A stretch of 64,000 nucleotides of DNA, taken from assembly GCA_024408855.1 (NCBI GenBank), contig JAKSUQ010000002.1, forward strand, positions 1 to 64,000, given 5' to 3'. The first letter of the stretch is position 1. Each line of letters begins with the position of its first letter. The translations under genes and the position numbers were made by a program. This DNA comes from a bacterium. Lineage in GTDB: Bacteria; Cyanobacteriota; Vampirovibrionia; Gastranaerophilales; Gastranaerophilaceae. The notes beneath the pieces were generated by a model, which made no database searches, had not been told where the DNA came from, and worked only from the letters and a program-made list of their open reading frames with translations. Below, in pieces: positions 38,749 to 47,385 of the stretch.

Positions 38749-39036
38749 CTATTCAACTATTGCCAATGCATCTTTTATTGAAAGAATTTTATATTCAACG
38801 CCATCCATTTTTACATCTGTGCCCGAATACTTTGCATAAAGTACGATATCACCGATATTTACACCCATAGGTTCTTTTTCGCCCTTATCATTTGTTTTTC
38901 CTTCACCTACTGCAACGACTTCACCTTTTTGAGGTTTTTCTTTTGCACTGTCAGGAATAAATATACCGCCCGAAGTTTGCTCGGTATCTTCAATAACCTT
39001 AATAACAATTCTGTCTTGTAATGGTTTTAATGCCAT
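38749..39036 (-). CDS. groS: Co-chaperonin GroES (10 kDa)
   Basis: It has 95 residues: KPLQDRIVIKVIEDTEQTSGGIFIPDSAKEKPQKG with the mobile loop, then the typical beta-barrel and IVLYAKYSGTDVKMDG. AGGAGGA lies before the ATG. It is the first gene of groES-groEL. No CIRCE element (TTAGCACTC/GAGTGCTAA) is found upstream; instead a 10-bp inverted repeat covers the probable -35 region. Confidence 0.97.
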   Translation of the reverse strand: MALKPLQDRIVIKVIEDTEQTSGGIFIPDSAKEKPQKGEVVAVGEGKTNDKGEKEPMGVNIGDIVLYAKYSGTDVKMDGVEYKILSIKDALAIVE

Positions 39037-39066
39037 AATAAAATCCTCCTATTTACTTACATTACA

Positions 39067-39126
39067 TTTATACAATATTTTTTTGTAATTTTTTCAAATA
39101 TTAACAATTAATTAATTATTTGAAAA
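39067..39126 (-). promoter_or_regulatory. groES promoter region with overlapping inverted repeat
   Basis: TTTTCAAATA (39091-39100) and TATTTGAAAA (39117-39126) form a perfect 10-bp inverted repeat with a 16-base centre. Read on the minus strand, its inner TTGAAA (39097-39092) is a candidate -35 box, and TATAAA (39072-39067) follows after 19 bp as -10. A repressor bound to the repeat would block RNA polymerase. It could also be a weak terminator stem for rnc, but no T tract follows. Confidence 0.4.
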
Positions 39127-39128
39127 CA

Positions 39129-39803
39129 CTATATTATTCCAAATTTTTTACAGGCTTTGTATGCACAATTCTGTTGAGCTTCTTTTTTTGTTTTTCCTGT
39201 TGCTGTTGCAATAACCTCATTTTGCCACACAACCTGCACTTCAAATTCTGGAAGATGTGCCGGCCCCGTCACTGAAATTGTTTTATATTCAGGCAAAGTT
39301 TTGTCTTGACCTTGCGTGTACTGCTGCAAAATATCTTTTGCGTTATATTTTTCAAAATGTTCATCTATATCCTGAGTATACGGAAGCAAATATTTAGCTA
39401 AAAAGTTTTCAACCGCCTCAGATTTGTTACTCAAATAATACGCACCCAAAATTGCTTCCAAAGAGCAAGCCAAGTTAGACTCACGCATTCTCCCACCCTG
39501 TCTTTCTTCCGATTGACCGAGTATAATGTCATTATTAACCCCTATTTCTAAAGCAATTTTTGAAAGTATATAATCTGAAACAAGAATTGAACGAATTTTT
39601 GATAATTCACCCTCGCTATATTTTGGATATTTTTCATACAACATTTTTGAAGCAAAAAGTTTTAAAACGGAATCACCAAAAAATTCCAAACGCTCATAAT
39701 TTTCCAAGATATCTTTGTTGTTTTCTTTTGTGAAAGAAGGATGTGTAAGAGCCAACTTTATCAACTTTTTATCGGCCTCTTCACCAAAAATTGCTTCAAT
39801 CAT
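39129..39803 (-). CDS. rnc: Ribonuclease III
   Basis: Double-strand-specific endoribonuclease for rRNA and mRNA processing. It has 224 residues from ATG 39803 (GAAAGG upstream): the catalytic domain with the signature NYERLEFFGDSVLKL and a second metal-binding acidic region (SNLACSLEAILGAYYL), then a double-stranded RNA-binding domain (LPEYKTISVTGPAHLPEFEVQV... KKEAQQNCAYKA). A TTG 39 bp upstream is less likely. It lies 22 bp after cdsA. Confidence 0.95.
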   Translation of the reverse strand: MIEAIFGEEADKKLIKLALTHPSFTKENNKDILENYERLEFFGDSVLKLFASKMLYEKYPKYSEGELSKIRSILVSDYILSKIALEIGVNNDIILGQSEERQGGRMRESNLACSLEAILGAYYLSNKSEAVENFLAKYLLPYTQDIDEHFEKYNAKDILQQYTQGQDKTLPEYKTISVTGPAHLPEFEVQVVWQNEVIATATGKTKKEAQQNCAYKACKKFGII

Positions 39804-39825
39804 TGTAAATATACCTTTCAAAGCA

Positions 39826-40650
39826 TTAAAAATTTTGTACAAAATATAACAAGTAATAATATAGAACAGGGATAGTCAGAATATAACTGTCCGTACGATC
39901 CAAAAACCCGCCATGCCCCGGAAGAATATTACTTGAATCCTTTACTCCGGCATCACGTTTAATCATTGATTCGCACAAATCACCTATTTGAGCAAAACCT
40001 GCAATTAACAATCCCATAATCAAGGCATGGTACCAAGTTAGCTCCATATATATCCCCATAGCAACTGTAAAAATCAAACACATAACAGTTCCACCGATTG
40101 CACCTTCGATTGTTTTATTAGGACTGATAACCGGTGATAATTTGTGTTTTCCATATTTACAACCCGTAAAGTAGCAAAAAGTATCTGTCAGGAGTACACC
40201 AATTAATAAAATGATACAATAACTTGCTCCTGCCGGATGTTCAATCGGACAGGTCAAACAATTTAAACCAAGGTTTCTCATCATTAACAAATGCATAGGG
40301 AACCAACCGCAATATATAGCCCCAAATATTGTTGTTGCAACATTTGCAATATATGGCTGTCTTCCTCTGAACAAAACTGACATCAATGCTAATACAGCTG
40401 TCAAAATCATTAAAAACACCATATATTCATTTAAATTAAAGAATGCAAGCAAGCCAAATCCAATACTTGATAACAGGATTATCCTATAACTCGGAAGAAA
40501 ACCTTTATGTTTTAGTATTTCGGTATATTCTTTTGCCCCATATACAGAAATTCCAAAAATCAAACATGCCAGCCAAATTCCTCCAAATAACAGAGCAACA
40601 AATGCAGAGCATCCAATTATTAATCCAGTTACAAGTCGTCTGCAATCCAT
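39826..40650 (-). CDS. cdsA: Phosphatidate cytidylyltransferase
   Basis: It makes CDP-diacylglycerol, the precursor of phospholipids, in the inner membrane. The 274-residue protein has about seven to eight membrane segments and the C-terminal signature: SPNKTIEGAIGG, QIGDLCESMIKRDAGVKDSS and LPGHGGFLDRTDS. Its start overlaps the frr stop (TAATG), the usual pyrH-frr-cdsA grouping. Confidence 0.95.
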   Translation of the reverse strand: MDCRRLVTGLIIGCSAFVALLFGGIWLACLIFGISVYGAKEYTEILKHKGFLPSYRIILLSSIGFGLLAFFNLNEYMVFLMILTAVLALMSVLFRGRQPYIANVATTIFGAIYCGWFPMHLLMMRNLGLNCLTCPIEHPAGASYCIILLIGVLLTDTFCYFTGCKYGKHKLSPVISPNKTIEGAIGGTVMCLIFTVAMGIYMELTWYHALIMGLLIAGFAQIGDLCESMIKRDAGVKDSSNILPGHGGFLDRTDSYILTIPVLYYYLLYFVQNF

Positions 40651-41216
40651 TATACAGTAAGAACCTCTTTTTCTTTTTCTGATACCAAAGAATCAACTAT
40701 ACCAACATATTTATCAGTTAATTTTTGAATTTTATCTTGATTATCTTTTACTGAATCTTCAGGAAGATTTTCGTCTTTTTCAATTTTTTTCAAATCATCA
40801 ACCATATCACGTCTTATGTTTCTGATTACGACTTTTGCATCTTCTCCGTACTTTTTAACATCTTTTGCTGTTTCTTTTCTTCTTTCTTCCGTTAACGGAG
40901 GGAAATTCAATCTTATACAAAAACCGTCGCTGTTTGGTGCTACACCTAATTCTGCCTTAATTAGAGCTTTTTCGATATCTTTAAGAATGGTCTTGTCATA
41001 AGGAGTTATAACAAGTGTAGTTCCCTCATTTACGGTAACTTGAGACATTTGTCTTAATTGAGTTGGAACTCCATAATAATCAACCATAACTTTATCCAAA
41101 ACAGCAGGATTTGCTCTACCGGTGCGAACTGAAGCAAATTCTCTTTTCATTTGCAAAATCGCTTTTTCCATTTTTTCTTCACCGAATAGAAATAATTCTT
41201 CAAGAGCTTCTGACAT
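40650..41216 (-). CDS. frr: Ribosome recycling factor
   Basis: It splits post-termination ribosomes together with EF-G. It has 188 residues (family about 185) with FASVRTGRANPAVLDKVMVDYYGV, the conserved NFPPLTEERRKE and the C-terminal helix ending in KEKEVLTV. It lies 22 bp after pyrH, and its stop overlaps cdsA. Confidence 0.97.
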   Translation of the reverse strand: MSEALEELFLFGEEKMEKAILQMKREFASVRTGRANPAVLDKVMVDYYGVPTQLRQMSQVTVNEGTTLVITPYDKTILKDIEKALIKAELGVAPNSDGFCIRLNFPPLTEERRKETAKDVKKYGEDAKVVIRNIRRDMVDDLKKIEKDENLPEDSVKDNQDKIQKLTDKYVGIVDSLVSEKEKEVLTV

Positions 41217-41238
41217 AATTTTCTCCTTATAAAATTTA

Positions 41239-41958
41239 TTAACTTACATAAGTACCAACAGTTTTTCCGTCCGATATTTTGACAAGACTTCCCTGTGCTT
41301 TAAAATCAAATACAATAATCGGAATATTGTTTTGTTTGCACAAAGCACAAGCTGATGTATCCATAATTTTCAAATCTCTCTTAATAATATCAGCATAAGA
41401 GATTTTTTCTATTTTATGTGCATTTGGATTAACTTTTGGATCATCATCATATATTCCGTCAACACCATTTTTAGCCATAAGCATAACTTCAGCATTAATT
41501 TCCGAAGCTCGCAAAGCGGAAGCAGTATCAGTTGTAAAGAAAGGATTTCCTGTTCCGCCGGCAAATATTACTACTCTGCCTTTCTCAAGATGGCGAATTG
41601 CCCTGTGGCGAACGTATGGTTCAGCGATTTGATTCATTGAAATTGCAGTCATTACTCTGCATTCAACTTCAATTTTTTTCAACGCACATTGTAAACATAC
41701 AGCGTTCATAACAGTTGCCAACATTCCTACATAATCACCCGAGGCCTGATCCATGCCTAATTTAGCACTGTTTTTCATTCCTCTGAAAATATTTCCGCCA
41801 CCGACAACAACAGCAATTTCTACTCCTCTTTCGTATATTGAACGAATTTCGTCTGCAATCATTTCAACCGGTTTAGGGTCTATTCCAAACTGCTGCTCGC
41901 CAAGCAATGCTTCCCCGCTAATCTTCAACAACACACGTTTATATTTATTATCAACCAT
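41239..41958 (-). CDS. pyrH: UMP kinase
   Basis: It phosphorylates UMP to UDP; hexameric, of the amino-acid kinase fold. The 239-residue protein has VLLKISGEALLGEQQFGID, the VVGGGNIFRG motif, and GTGNPFFTTDTASALRASEI. It is the usual neighbour of frr; tsf is not directly upstream, and lepA precedes it instead. Confidence 0.97.
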   Translation of the reverse strand: MVDNKYKRVLLKISGEALLGEQQFGIDPKPVEMIADEIRSIYERGVEIAVVVGGGNIFRGMKNSAKLGMDQASGDYVGMLATVMNAVCLQCALKKIEVECRVMTAISMNQIAEPYVRHRAIRHLEKGRVVIFAGGTGNPFFTTDTASALRASEINAEVMLMAKNGVDGIYDDDPKVNPNAHKIEKISYADIIKRDLKIMDTSACALCKQNNIPIIVFDFKAQGSLVKISDGKTVGTYVS

Positions 41959-42026
41959 CAGATAACCTCTCTTTTTATATATCGTATTAAAAAAGAATGT
42001 CGTTGTAAAGTAAAAATATAAGGGAA

Positions 42027-43826
42027 TTATTCGTCTTCAAGACTCAAAACTGCCATAAACGCTTCCTGTGGTACTTCCACCCGACCGATAGCTTTCATGC
42101 GTTTTTTACCTCGTTTTTGTTTCTCAAGCAACTTTCTTTTACGGGTAATATCCCCCCCATAACATTTATCTAAAACACTTTTTCTCAGAGCTTTTATATT
42201 TGTTCTTGCAATTACTCTGCCTCCAATTGCAGCTTGAATAGGTACTTCAAACATTTGTCGCGGAATAATAGTTTTCAATTTTTCTGTAAGTTTTTGCCCT
42301 ATATAGTATGCATTGTCCTCATGACAGATTACAGAAAGTGCATCAACTACTTCACCGGCAAGCATTACATCCAACTTAACAAGTTTTGAACGTTTATAAT
42401 CACAAAATTCATAATCTAAACTTGCATAACCTTTTGAACGTGATTTGAGTTGGTCATAAAAATCGGTAATAACTTCGCTTAACGGAATTTCATAGATTAA
42501 ATCAACACGAACTTTATCAAGATAATTCATATTAATAAAAATTCCGCGTTTAGTTTGAGCCAAATCCATAAGTGTTCCTACAAATTCATTCGGCGTAATA
42601 ATTGATACTTTTACATAAGGTTCTTCTATGTAATCTCGGTATTGTGCAGCCGGCAAATTCGCTGGATTGTCTATTTCTAACACTTCTCCGTTAGTTTTAT
42701 GAACTTTATATATTACGGACGGTGCTGTTGTTACAAGCGCCAAATCATATTCTCGCTCAAGTCTTTCTTGAGCAATTTCCATATGCAACATTCCTAAGAA
42801 TCCGCAACGAAAACCAAAACCTAATGCACTTGAAGTTTCCGGCTCAAAAGTAATAGAACTGTCTGAAAGTTTTAATTTTTCCAAAGACTCTTTTAGCTCA
42901 TGATAATCTTCGTTATCGACCGGATACATTCCTGAAAATACCATTGGTAGCGCTTCTTTATATCCGGCGAGAGGTTCTGCACAAGGATTTTCAACCAAAG
43001 TTACAGTATCGCCTACAAATCTTGTTATTTCTTTTATTGAGCCTGCAAAATATCCTACATCACCGCATACAAGCTCATCAACCTGAACTCTGTTCGGAGT
43101 AAGATATCCTATTTCAACCACTTCATACTCTTTTCCAGAAGCCATAAACTTAACTTTATCGCCCAAACGCATTTTACCATCCATAATTTTAAAGAAACAA
43201 AGTGTCCCGAGATACGGATCATATGCACTATCAAAAACTAAAGCACGCAAAGGTTTTTCCGTATTATCATCCGGCGGCGGAACATATTTAACAATAGCTT
43301 CCAAAACTTGATCTATACCTTCTCCGGTCTTGGCTGAAACCGGTATTGCGGCAGAAGTATCTATTCCCAAGATTTCCTCTATTTCTTGTTTTACCCTATC
43401 AACATCTGCCGACGGCAAGTCAATTTTATTAATAACAGGTATAATTTCAAGATTTTGTTCGATTGCCATATAAACATTGGCTAAGGTTTGTGCCTCAACG
43501 CCTTGAGTTGCATCTACAATTAATAAGGCACCCTCACAAGCTGCAAGCGAACGTGATACTTCATAAGAAAAATCTACATGCCCCGGAGTATCAATAAGAT
43601 TGAATATAAATTTTTCACCGGTTTTTGCAGTATAATTCATTCTTGCTGCATTTAGTTTAATTGTTATACCGCGTTCACGCTCAATATCCATTGTGTCTAA
43701 AAGCTGTGCTTGCATATCACGTTGGGCAACAGTACCTGTTGCTTCCAAAAGTCTGTCCGCAAGAGTAGACTTTCCATGGTCAATATGTGCTATTATGCAA
43801 AAATTTCTTACATTTTCTCGTTTCAT
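42027..43826 (-). CDS. lepA: Elongation factor 4 (back-translocating GTPase LepA)
   Basis: Ribosome-bound GTPase acting on stalled or misassembled complexes. It has 599 residues with G1 [42 protein letters not shown]-like domains, and the LepA-specific C-terminal domain ending in [19 protein letters not shown]...[10 protein letters not shown]. It is upstream of pyrH on the same strand, with a 68-bp gap. Confidence 0.97.
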   Translation of the reverse strand: MKRENVRNFCIIAHIDHGKSTLADRLLEATGTVAQRDMQAQLLDTMDIERERGITIKLNAARMNYTAKTGEKFIFNLIDTPGHVDFSYEVSRSLAACEGALLIVDATQGVEAQTLANVYMAIEQNLEIIPVINKIDLPSADVDRVKQEIEEILGIDTSAAIPVSAKTGEGIDQVLEAIVKYVPPPDDNTEKPLRALVFDSAYDPYLGTLCFFKIMDGKMRLGDKVKFMASGKEYEVVEIGYLTPNRVQVDELVCGDVGYFAGSIKEITRFVGDTVTLVENPCAEPLAGYKEALPMVFSGMYPVDNEDYHELKESLEKLKLSDSSITFEPETSSALGFGFRCGFLGMLHMEIAQERLEREYDLALVTTAPSVIYKVHKTNGEVLEIDNPANLPAAQYRDYIEEPYVKVSIITPNEFVGTLMDLAQTKRGIFINMNYLDKVRVDLIYEIPLSEVITDFYDQLKSRSKGYASLDYEFCDYKRSKLVKLDVMLAGEVVDALSVICHEDNAYYIGQKLTEKLKTIIPRQMFEVPIQAAIGGRVIARTNIKALRKSVLDKCYGGDITRKRKLLEKQKRGKKRMKAIGRVEVPQEAFMAVLSLEDE

Positions 43827-43886
43827 AAATTATATTTTACCTAAAAAATATCATTATGAACAAATTTTATTAAAATTATTTTTTGT

Positions 43887-44915
43887 TTAAAAATACTTCA
43901 CATAAATATCGTTCTTACAATCTCTCTTATTGGTATGCTTTTTATTAATATTAAACAAAAATTGACCAAGTTTTTCAAAAGGTGTATTTAATGTATTATC
44001 TCTAAATTTAGATATTTTAGGGTTCACTTCTTCAGACGGGATTCTGCTTAAAATTGTTTCTGTTATATTATTTCCTTTTTGTATTGTTGTAGTGTATCCA
44101 TTCCATATTTGTTGTGTCAAATAATCAATATATGATTGAGGTGAAGTATATCGATATTTCCACTTTCTGCTAAAAATATCACTATATCCCACATCAATTT
44201 TGTCAGATATTTCCCAATTTTTTCCTTTCAAATTTTTGCAAATATCTTGAGCTATTCTTTCCACCAATAACTCTATTGCATTTTCATTGGCATATTTACT
44301 TATATGACGTGCAATCATCCTTTTCTTTCTTTTGGGTATTGATTGATACTGCAATTTACTAAAAATTTCAGAAGCGTTGTCTTCTCCTAAATTTTCAACG
44401 CAATTATTGTAATGAACACAATGAGCAAATTCATGAGCATAAGTTTGAGCAGGATGTCTGCTGGAATGAAAATCGGGTAAAAATATTTTAAAATCTCTAT
44501 TTAGCCAACATGCAGCTTTGTAAAAAAAAGTATTTTTATAAAATGTCTTTTCATAATATTTGTTAATTTCTATTGTATTATTCAATGATGCAAATCCGGC
44601 TAAAAAAGACTCGGGTTCGTCATACAATTCATCTTTAAAATACACATATTTTATACTTGCAGGCAGAGCTTTTTCTCCAAAGAGTTTGTAAAAAACATTT
44701 GCCATTTTTTCAACATTTTCTGCCACATAACCGTTTGTTCCAAAATCACAAGTGATATTGTACTTAGTTTTGAGCCTTTTAGCAATTTCCATTGCTTTTT
44801 GGGGTTCGTACGATTTGAATGCCAAATTATTCCGTCGATTATCGGAATTAGTATTTCTATCTTGAAAAAAATTATATAGATTAGTAAATGAACTTAGTTT
44901 CATAATAATGTACAT
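43887..44915 (-). CDS. Zincin-like HExxH protein with N-terminal LAFKS tag
   Basis: Family not recognised. The 342-residue protein has no hydrophobic signal. A polar N-terminus leads to NNLAFKSYEP (29-38), a variant of the motif shared with other proteins here. The zinc site is YAHEFAHCVH (H161, E162, H165), followed about 45 residues later by YANENAIELLVERIA (E215 or E219 as third ligand), closely parallel to the arrangement in the HExxH protein at 51.3 kb. The start is uncertain: ATG 44915 or 44903, both without a ribosome site, and TATAAT lies at 44931-44926, so the mRNA would have almost no leader. Possible secreted protease effector (inference). Confidence 0.7.
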   Translation of the reverse strand: MYIIMKLSSFTNLYNFFQDRNTNSDNRRNNLAFKSYEPQKAMEIAKRLKTKYNITCDFGTNGYVAENVEKMANVFYKLFGEKALPASIKYVYFKDELYDEPESFLAGFASLNNTIEINKYYEKTFYKNTFFYKAACWLNRDFKIFLPDFHSSRHPAQTYAHEFAHCVHYNNCVENLGEDNASEIFSKLQYQSIPKRKKRMIARHISKYANENAIELLVERIAQDICKNLKGKNWEISDKIDVGYSDIFSRKWKYRYTSPQSYIDYLTQQIWNGYTTTIQKGNNITETILSRIPSEEVNPKISKFRDNTLNTPFEKLGQFLFNINKKHTNKRDCKNDIYVKYF

Positions 44916-44963
44916 TCAGCTTACTATTATAAAACTTATAAAAGATAAATTTGCCAAAATAAT

Positions 44964-45791
44964 TTATATAATCATTGGCTGAAGTTCTGATAATTTTTCA
45001 AATAATTGCAAATTTTCTTTACTTAATTTCATAGAGAAATTTTTGTCAATTTTTAATGTTTGATTACCTTTTGACATTAAAAATCTATATATATTTTCGT
45101 AAGAAAGCTCATCAAAAATAACAAAATTTTCTTTTTCACTAAAACATAACAATTCTTTCAGTCTGTTAAGTGATAAATTGAGTTGAGATTGTATATTCGC
45201 AAGTAATTTATCAAATGAAGACTTTGTTAATTTTTTCCAGCATGACTCCATTCTGTACCCCAATTTATAATGGAAAGGAAATGCATCCGGTTTTGAGCTT
45301 AATGAAAGGAAGTCGCAATTTTCATAGCGTAATAATTCACTTGCCAATTGATGTTCACGTATACCAAGACCGGAATACAAGTCATTATAGTATGAATTCA
45401 TGCTTTCAATATTAAGACTTCTTCGAATCGGATCTTTAGATATAGCTATATTACCGATTTCTCTGTATTGATTTGAAGCCAGCATATCATAAAACTTCCA
45501 TTCTTGAAGATTTGGAATAGGGCTTTCACTTTCTTTAAAAAACACTTCTGTCGGAGTGTTATTTTTCTTTAATACGGTTGTTATATAAAAATTATCGTTT
45601 AACCTTTCTTTTGGGATATTTTGTGGTCTAAAGAGTTCTCTTATTGTTTTTGATTGAAATAAATCACAAGATAAAAAAGCAGGCAATTCCGGTTTGGGAG
45701 CATTAGCCGTTTTACTTATGCTTTTATATGCCTTTTTAATGGCCGGAGCTTCATTTTTACAAACTTTTCCCAATAATTTAACGATTTGCAT
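44964..45791 (-). CDS. Hypothetical protein with GNAT-acetyltransferase-like segment
   Basis: It has 275 residues with no signal peptide. The segment YSGLGIREHQLASELLRYEN, followed by CDFLSLSSKPDAFPFHYKLGYR (about 145-187), fits the GNAT pattern: an acetyl-CoA pyrophosphate loop near GxGI, a beta strand, then A-x-x-FY-K-x-GY. The canonical R/Q-x-x-G-x-G/A loop is weak, so activity is uncertain. AGGGGAT lies upstream of the ATG. It precedes the tagged HExxH gene on the same strand. Function unknown. Confidence 0.55.
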   Translation of the reverse strand: MQIVKLLGKVCKNEAPAIKKAYKSISKTANAPKPELPAFLSCDLFQSKTIRELFRPQNIPKERLNDNFYITTVLKKNNTPTEVFFKESESPIPNLQEWKFYDMLASNQYREIGNIAISKDPIRRSLNIESMNSYYNDLYSGLGIREHQLASELLRYENCDFLSLSSKPDAFPFHYKLGYRMESCWKKLTKSSFDKLLANIQSQLNLSLNRLKELLCFSEKENFVIFDELSYENIYRFLMSKGNQTLKIDKNFSMKLSKENLQLFEKLSELQPMII

Positions 45792-45862
45792 AGTAAATAT
45801 TTATCCCCTATTATTATAAACAATTCTCATTAATATAAATTGCCTATAATTTGCCCCAAAAT

Positions 45863-46345
45863 TTATTTAACATATTTTATGAGCAATAATTTTCTTAATG
45901 CTTTTGCATTAATCGAATCCGGCTGTATTTTTAATAGTTTTTCCAAATAATTAAGACTTTCATTGTATTTTTCAACTTTCATTTTTGCAACCGCCATTGC
46001 ATATAAGGCATCAATAAAACAATCATCAAGCTGCAATGCTTTTTCTAAATCCAAAATTGCTCGTTCATAGGGCGGATTTTGAATATCTTTTCTGGTCAAA
46101 ATAATTCTTGCCCTGTTATAATATGCATCAGTCATTTTGTTATTAATTGACAGAGCCTTCGTATAATCCAGAATCGCATCATCATATTTTTCCAATGCTT
46201 GAAACGCTACTCCTCGATAAAAATAAGGAATTTCCCAATCATTTTTGACTTCGATAGCTTTGTTAATATTTTTAATTCCCTCATTATATTTGCCATCTTG
46301 TATATTAAAAATACCGATATCTAAAAACTTTTTACAATTTTCCAC
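45863..46345 (-). CDS. TPR-repeat protein, 160 aa
   Basis: It has 160 residues and is almost entirely TPR units (FLDIGIFNIQDGKYNEGIKN, PYFYRGVAFQALEKYDDAIL, YAMAVAKMKVEKYNESLNYL). No signal peptide. The start is GTG 46345 with AAGGAG 6 bp upstream. It follows the PAP2 phosphatase gene by 9 bp and is co-transcribed with it. It is probably a protein-protein adaptor; the partner is unknown. Confidence 0.75.
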   Translation of the reverse strand: MENCKKFLDIGIFNIQDGKYNEGIKNINKAIEVKNDWEIPYFYRGVAFQALEKYDDAILDYTKALSINNKMTDAYYNRARIILTRKDIQNPPYERAILDLEKALQLDDCFIDALYAMAVAKMKVEKYNESLNYLEKLLKIQPDSINAKALRKLLLIKYVK

Positions 46346-46354
46346 AAGTTCTCC

Positions 46355-47344
46355 TTAGTTATGCCTGATTTTGAAAAACTTTTCTGCCGCCATGAAAATC
46401 GCAGGATATCCTGCCGTTATTACAAGACCTAATGTGAATATTGTACAAAAAACGAATTTATAACTGTATGAATGTCCCCATAAATAAGTGTTCATAAGAT
46501 AAAATACAATAAAGAGCAGAAGCAGTCCGAAAATAGCACGAAATATTTTATTTTTGAATGAGATATTTGTATCAAACGGAAAAAATTTTCTGCATATCAA
46601 GAACCCGTCTGCTAAACCCAGAGCATACGCATAACAAAATACTGCCGCATATATTGACGTTCTTGGGTTTACAATAAGCATTCCATTGATATAATCCGCA
46701 GGATAATTTTTAAAACAAATAAACATCAAACACATTATAGCTATAACATTCAAAAATATCAGACAATACAAGTATCTGTTTTTATCAGCTTCGCACCAAT
46801 CAATGAAAGGTTTTAAACTAAATACAAGAACTAACCCCGTCAAAAATCCGACAATTACGTCTTGCGGAGTATGAACTCCAAGCCACATTCTTGAAAACAT
46901 TACACAAAATATAACCAATAACAAGAATGATGAAAAAATTTTGTGTTTTAAAATATATGCTAATCCGCCAAAGATGCTTGTTGTCGTTACTGAATGTCCG
47001 CTTGGGAATGAATATCCGCTTGCAAGACGTAAGGCTTTTTCCAACGGTTGTATTTTATCACTCAAAATCCAAGGACGGTATACACATGCCAACATTTTAA
47101 ACAGTTGTGCTACTATAAGATTTGTTGTAAACAATGAAAAAAGATAAACCCCCAATACTACATCAAAACACCAGTATATTGTTGAACAAATAATTGTGGG
47201 TATTATAAATTCTCCTAAAGTTGTAATTAACAGAAAAAAATCGTTAACAATGGAACTGTCAAGACTGTTTCTGACTTCCTGCAACCGCAATAAAAACTCT
47301 ATTTGCGGATTTATCAAACTTGAGCAATGAAAAAATTCTATCAT
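46355..47344 (-). CDS. PAP2-family membrane phosphatase
   Basis: It has 329 residues and multiple membrane segments. The three PAP2 motifs are intact: KMLACVYRP (K-x6-RP), SFPSGHS and SRMWLGVHTPQDV (SR...H...D). Such enzymes dephosphorylate phosphatidic acid, undecaprenyl pyrophosphate or similar lipids at the periplasmic face. Its C-terminal half has extra membrane helices, as in larger PAP2 proteins. The ATG at 47344 is the start: TATAAT ends 6 bp upstream, so a leaderless mRNA is likely, and a more upstream TTG would lie before the -10 box. Confidence 0.88.
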   Translation of the reverse strand: MIEFFHCSSLINPQIEFLLRLQEVRNSLDSSIVNDFFLLITTLGEFIIPTIICSTIYWCFDVVLGVYLFSLFTTNLIVAQLFKMLACVYRPWILSDKIQPLEKALRLASGYSFPSGHSVTTTSIFGGLAYILKHKIFSSFLLLVIFCVMFSRMWLGVHTPQDVIVGFLTGLVLVFSLKPFIDWCEADKNRYLYCLIFLNVIAIMCLMFICFKNYPADYINGMLIVNPRTSIYAAVFCYAYALGLADGFLICRKFFPFDTNISFKNKIFRAIFGLLLLFIVFYLMNTYLWGHSYSYKFVFCTIFTLGLVITAGYPAIFMAAEKFFKIRHN

Positions 47345-47350
47345 GCATCT

Positions 47351-47356
47351 ATTATA
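47351..47356 (-). promoter_or_regulatory. -10 box 6 bp before the PAP2 start codon
   Basis: TATAAT on the minus strand (47356-47351), then 6 bp, then the ATG at 47344. No ribosome site is present. No clear -35 box. This fits leaderless transcription. Confidence 0.55.
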
Positions 47357-47385
47357 TAACAAAAATTACCAAATTTACGATAAAA

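Noticed and set aside
39037-39128. CIRCE element for groESL
   Set aside because: Looked for TTAGCACTC-N9-GAGTGCTAA in both orientations; nothing similar is present.
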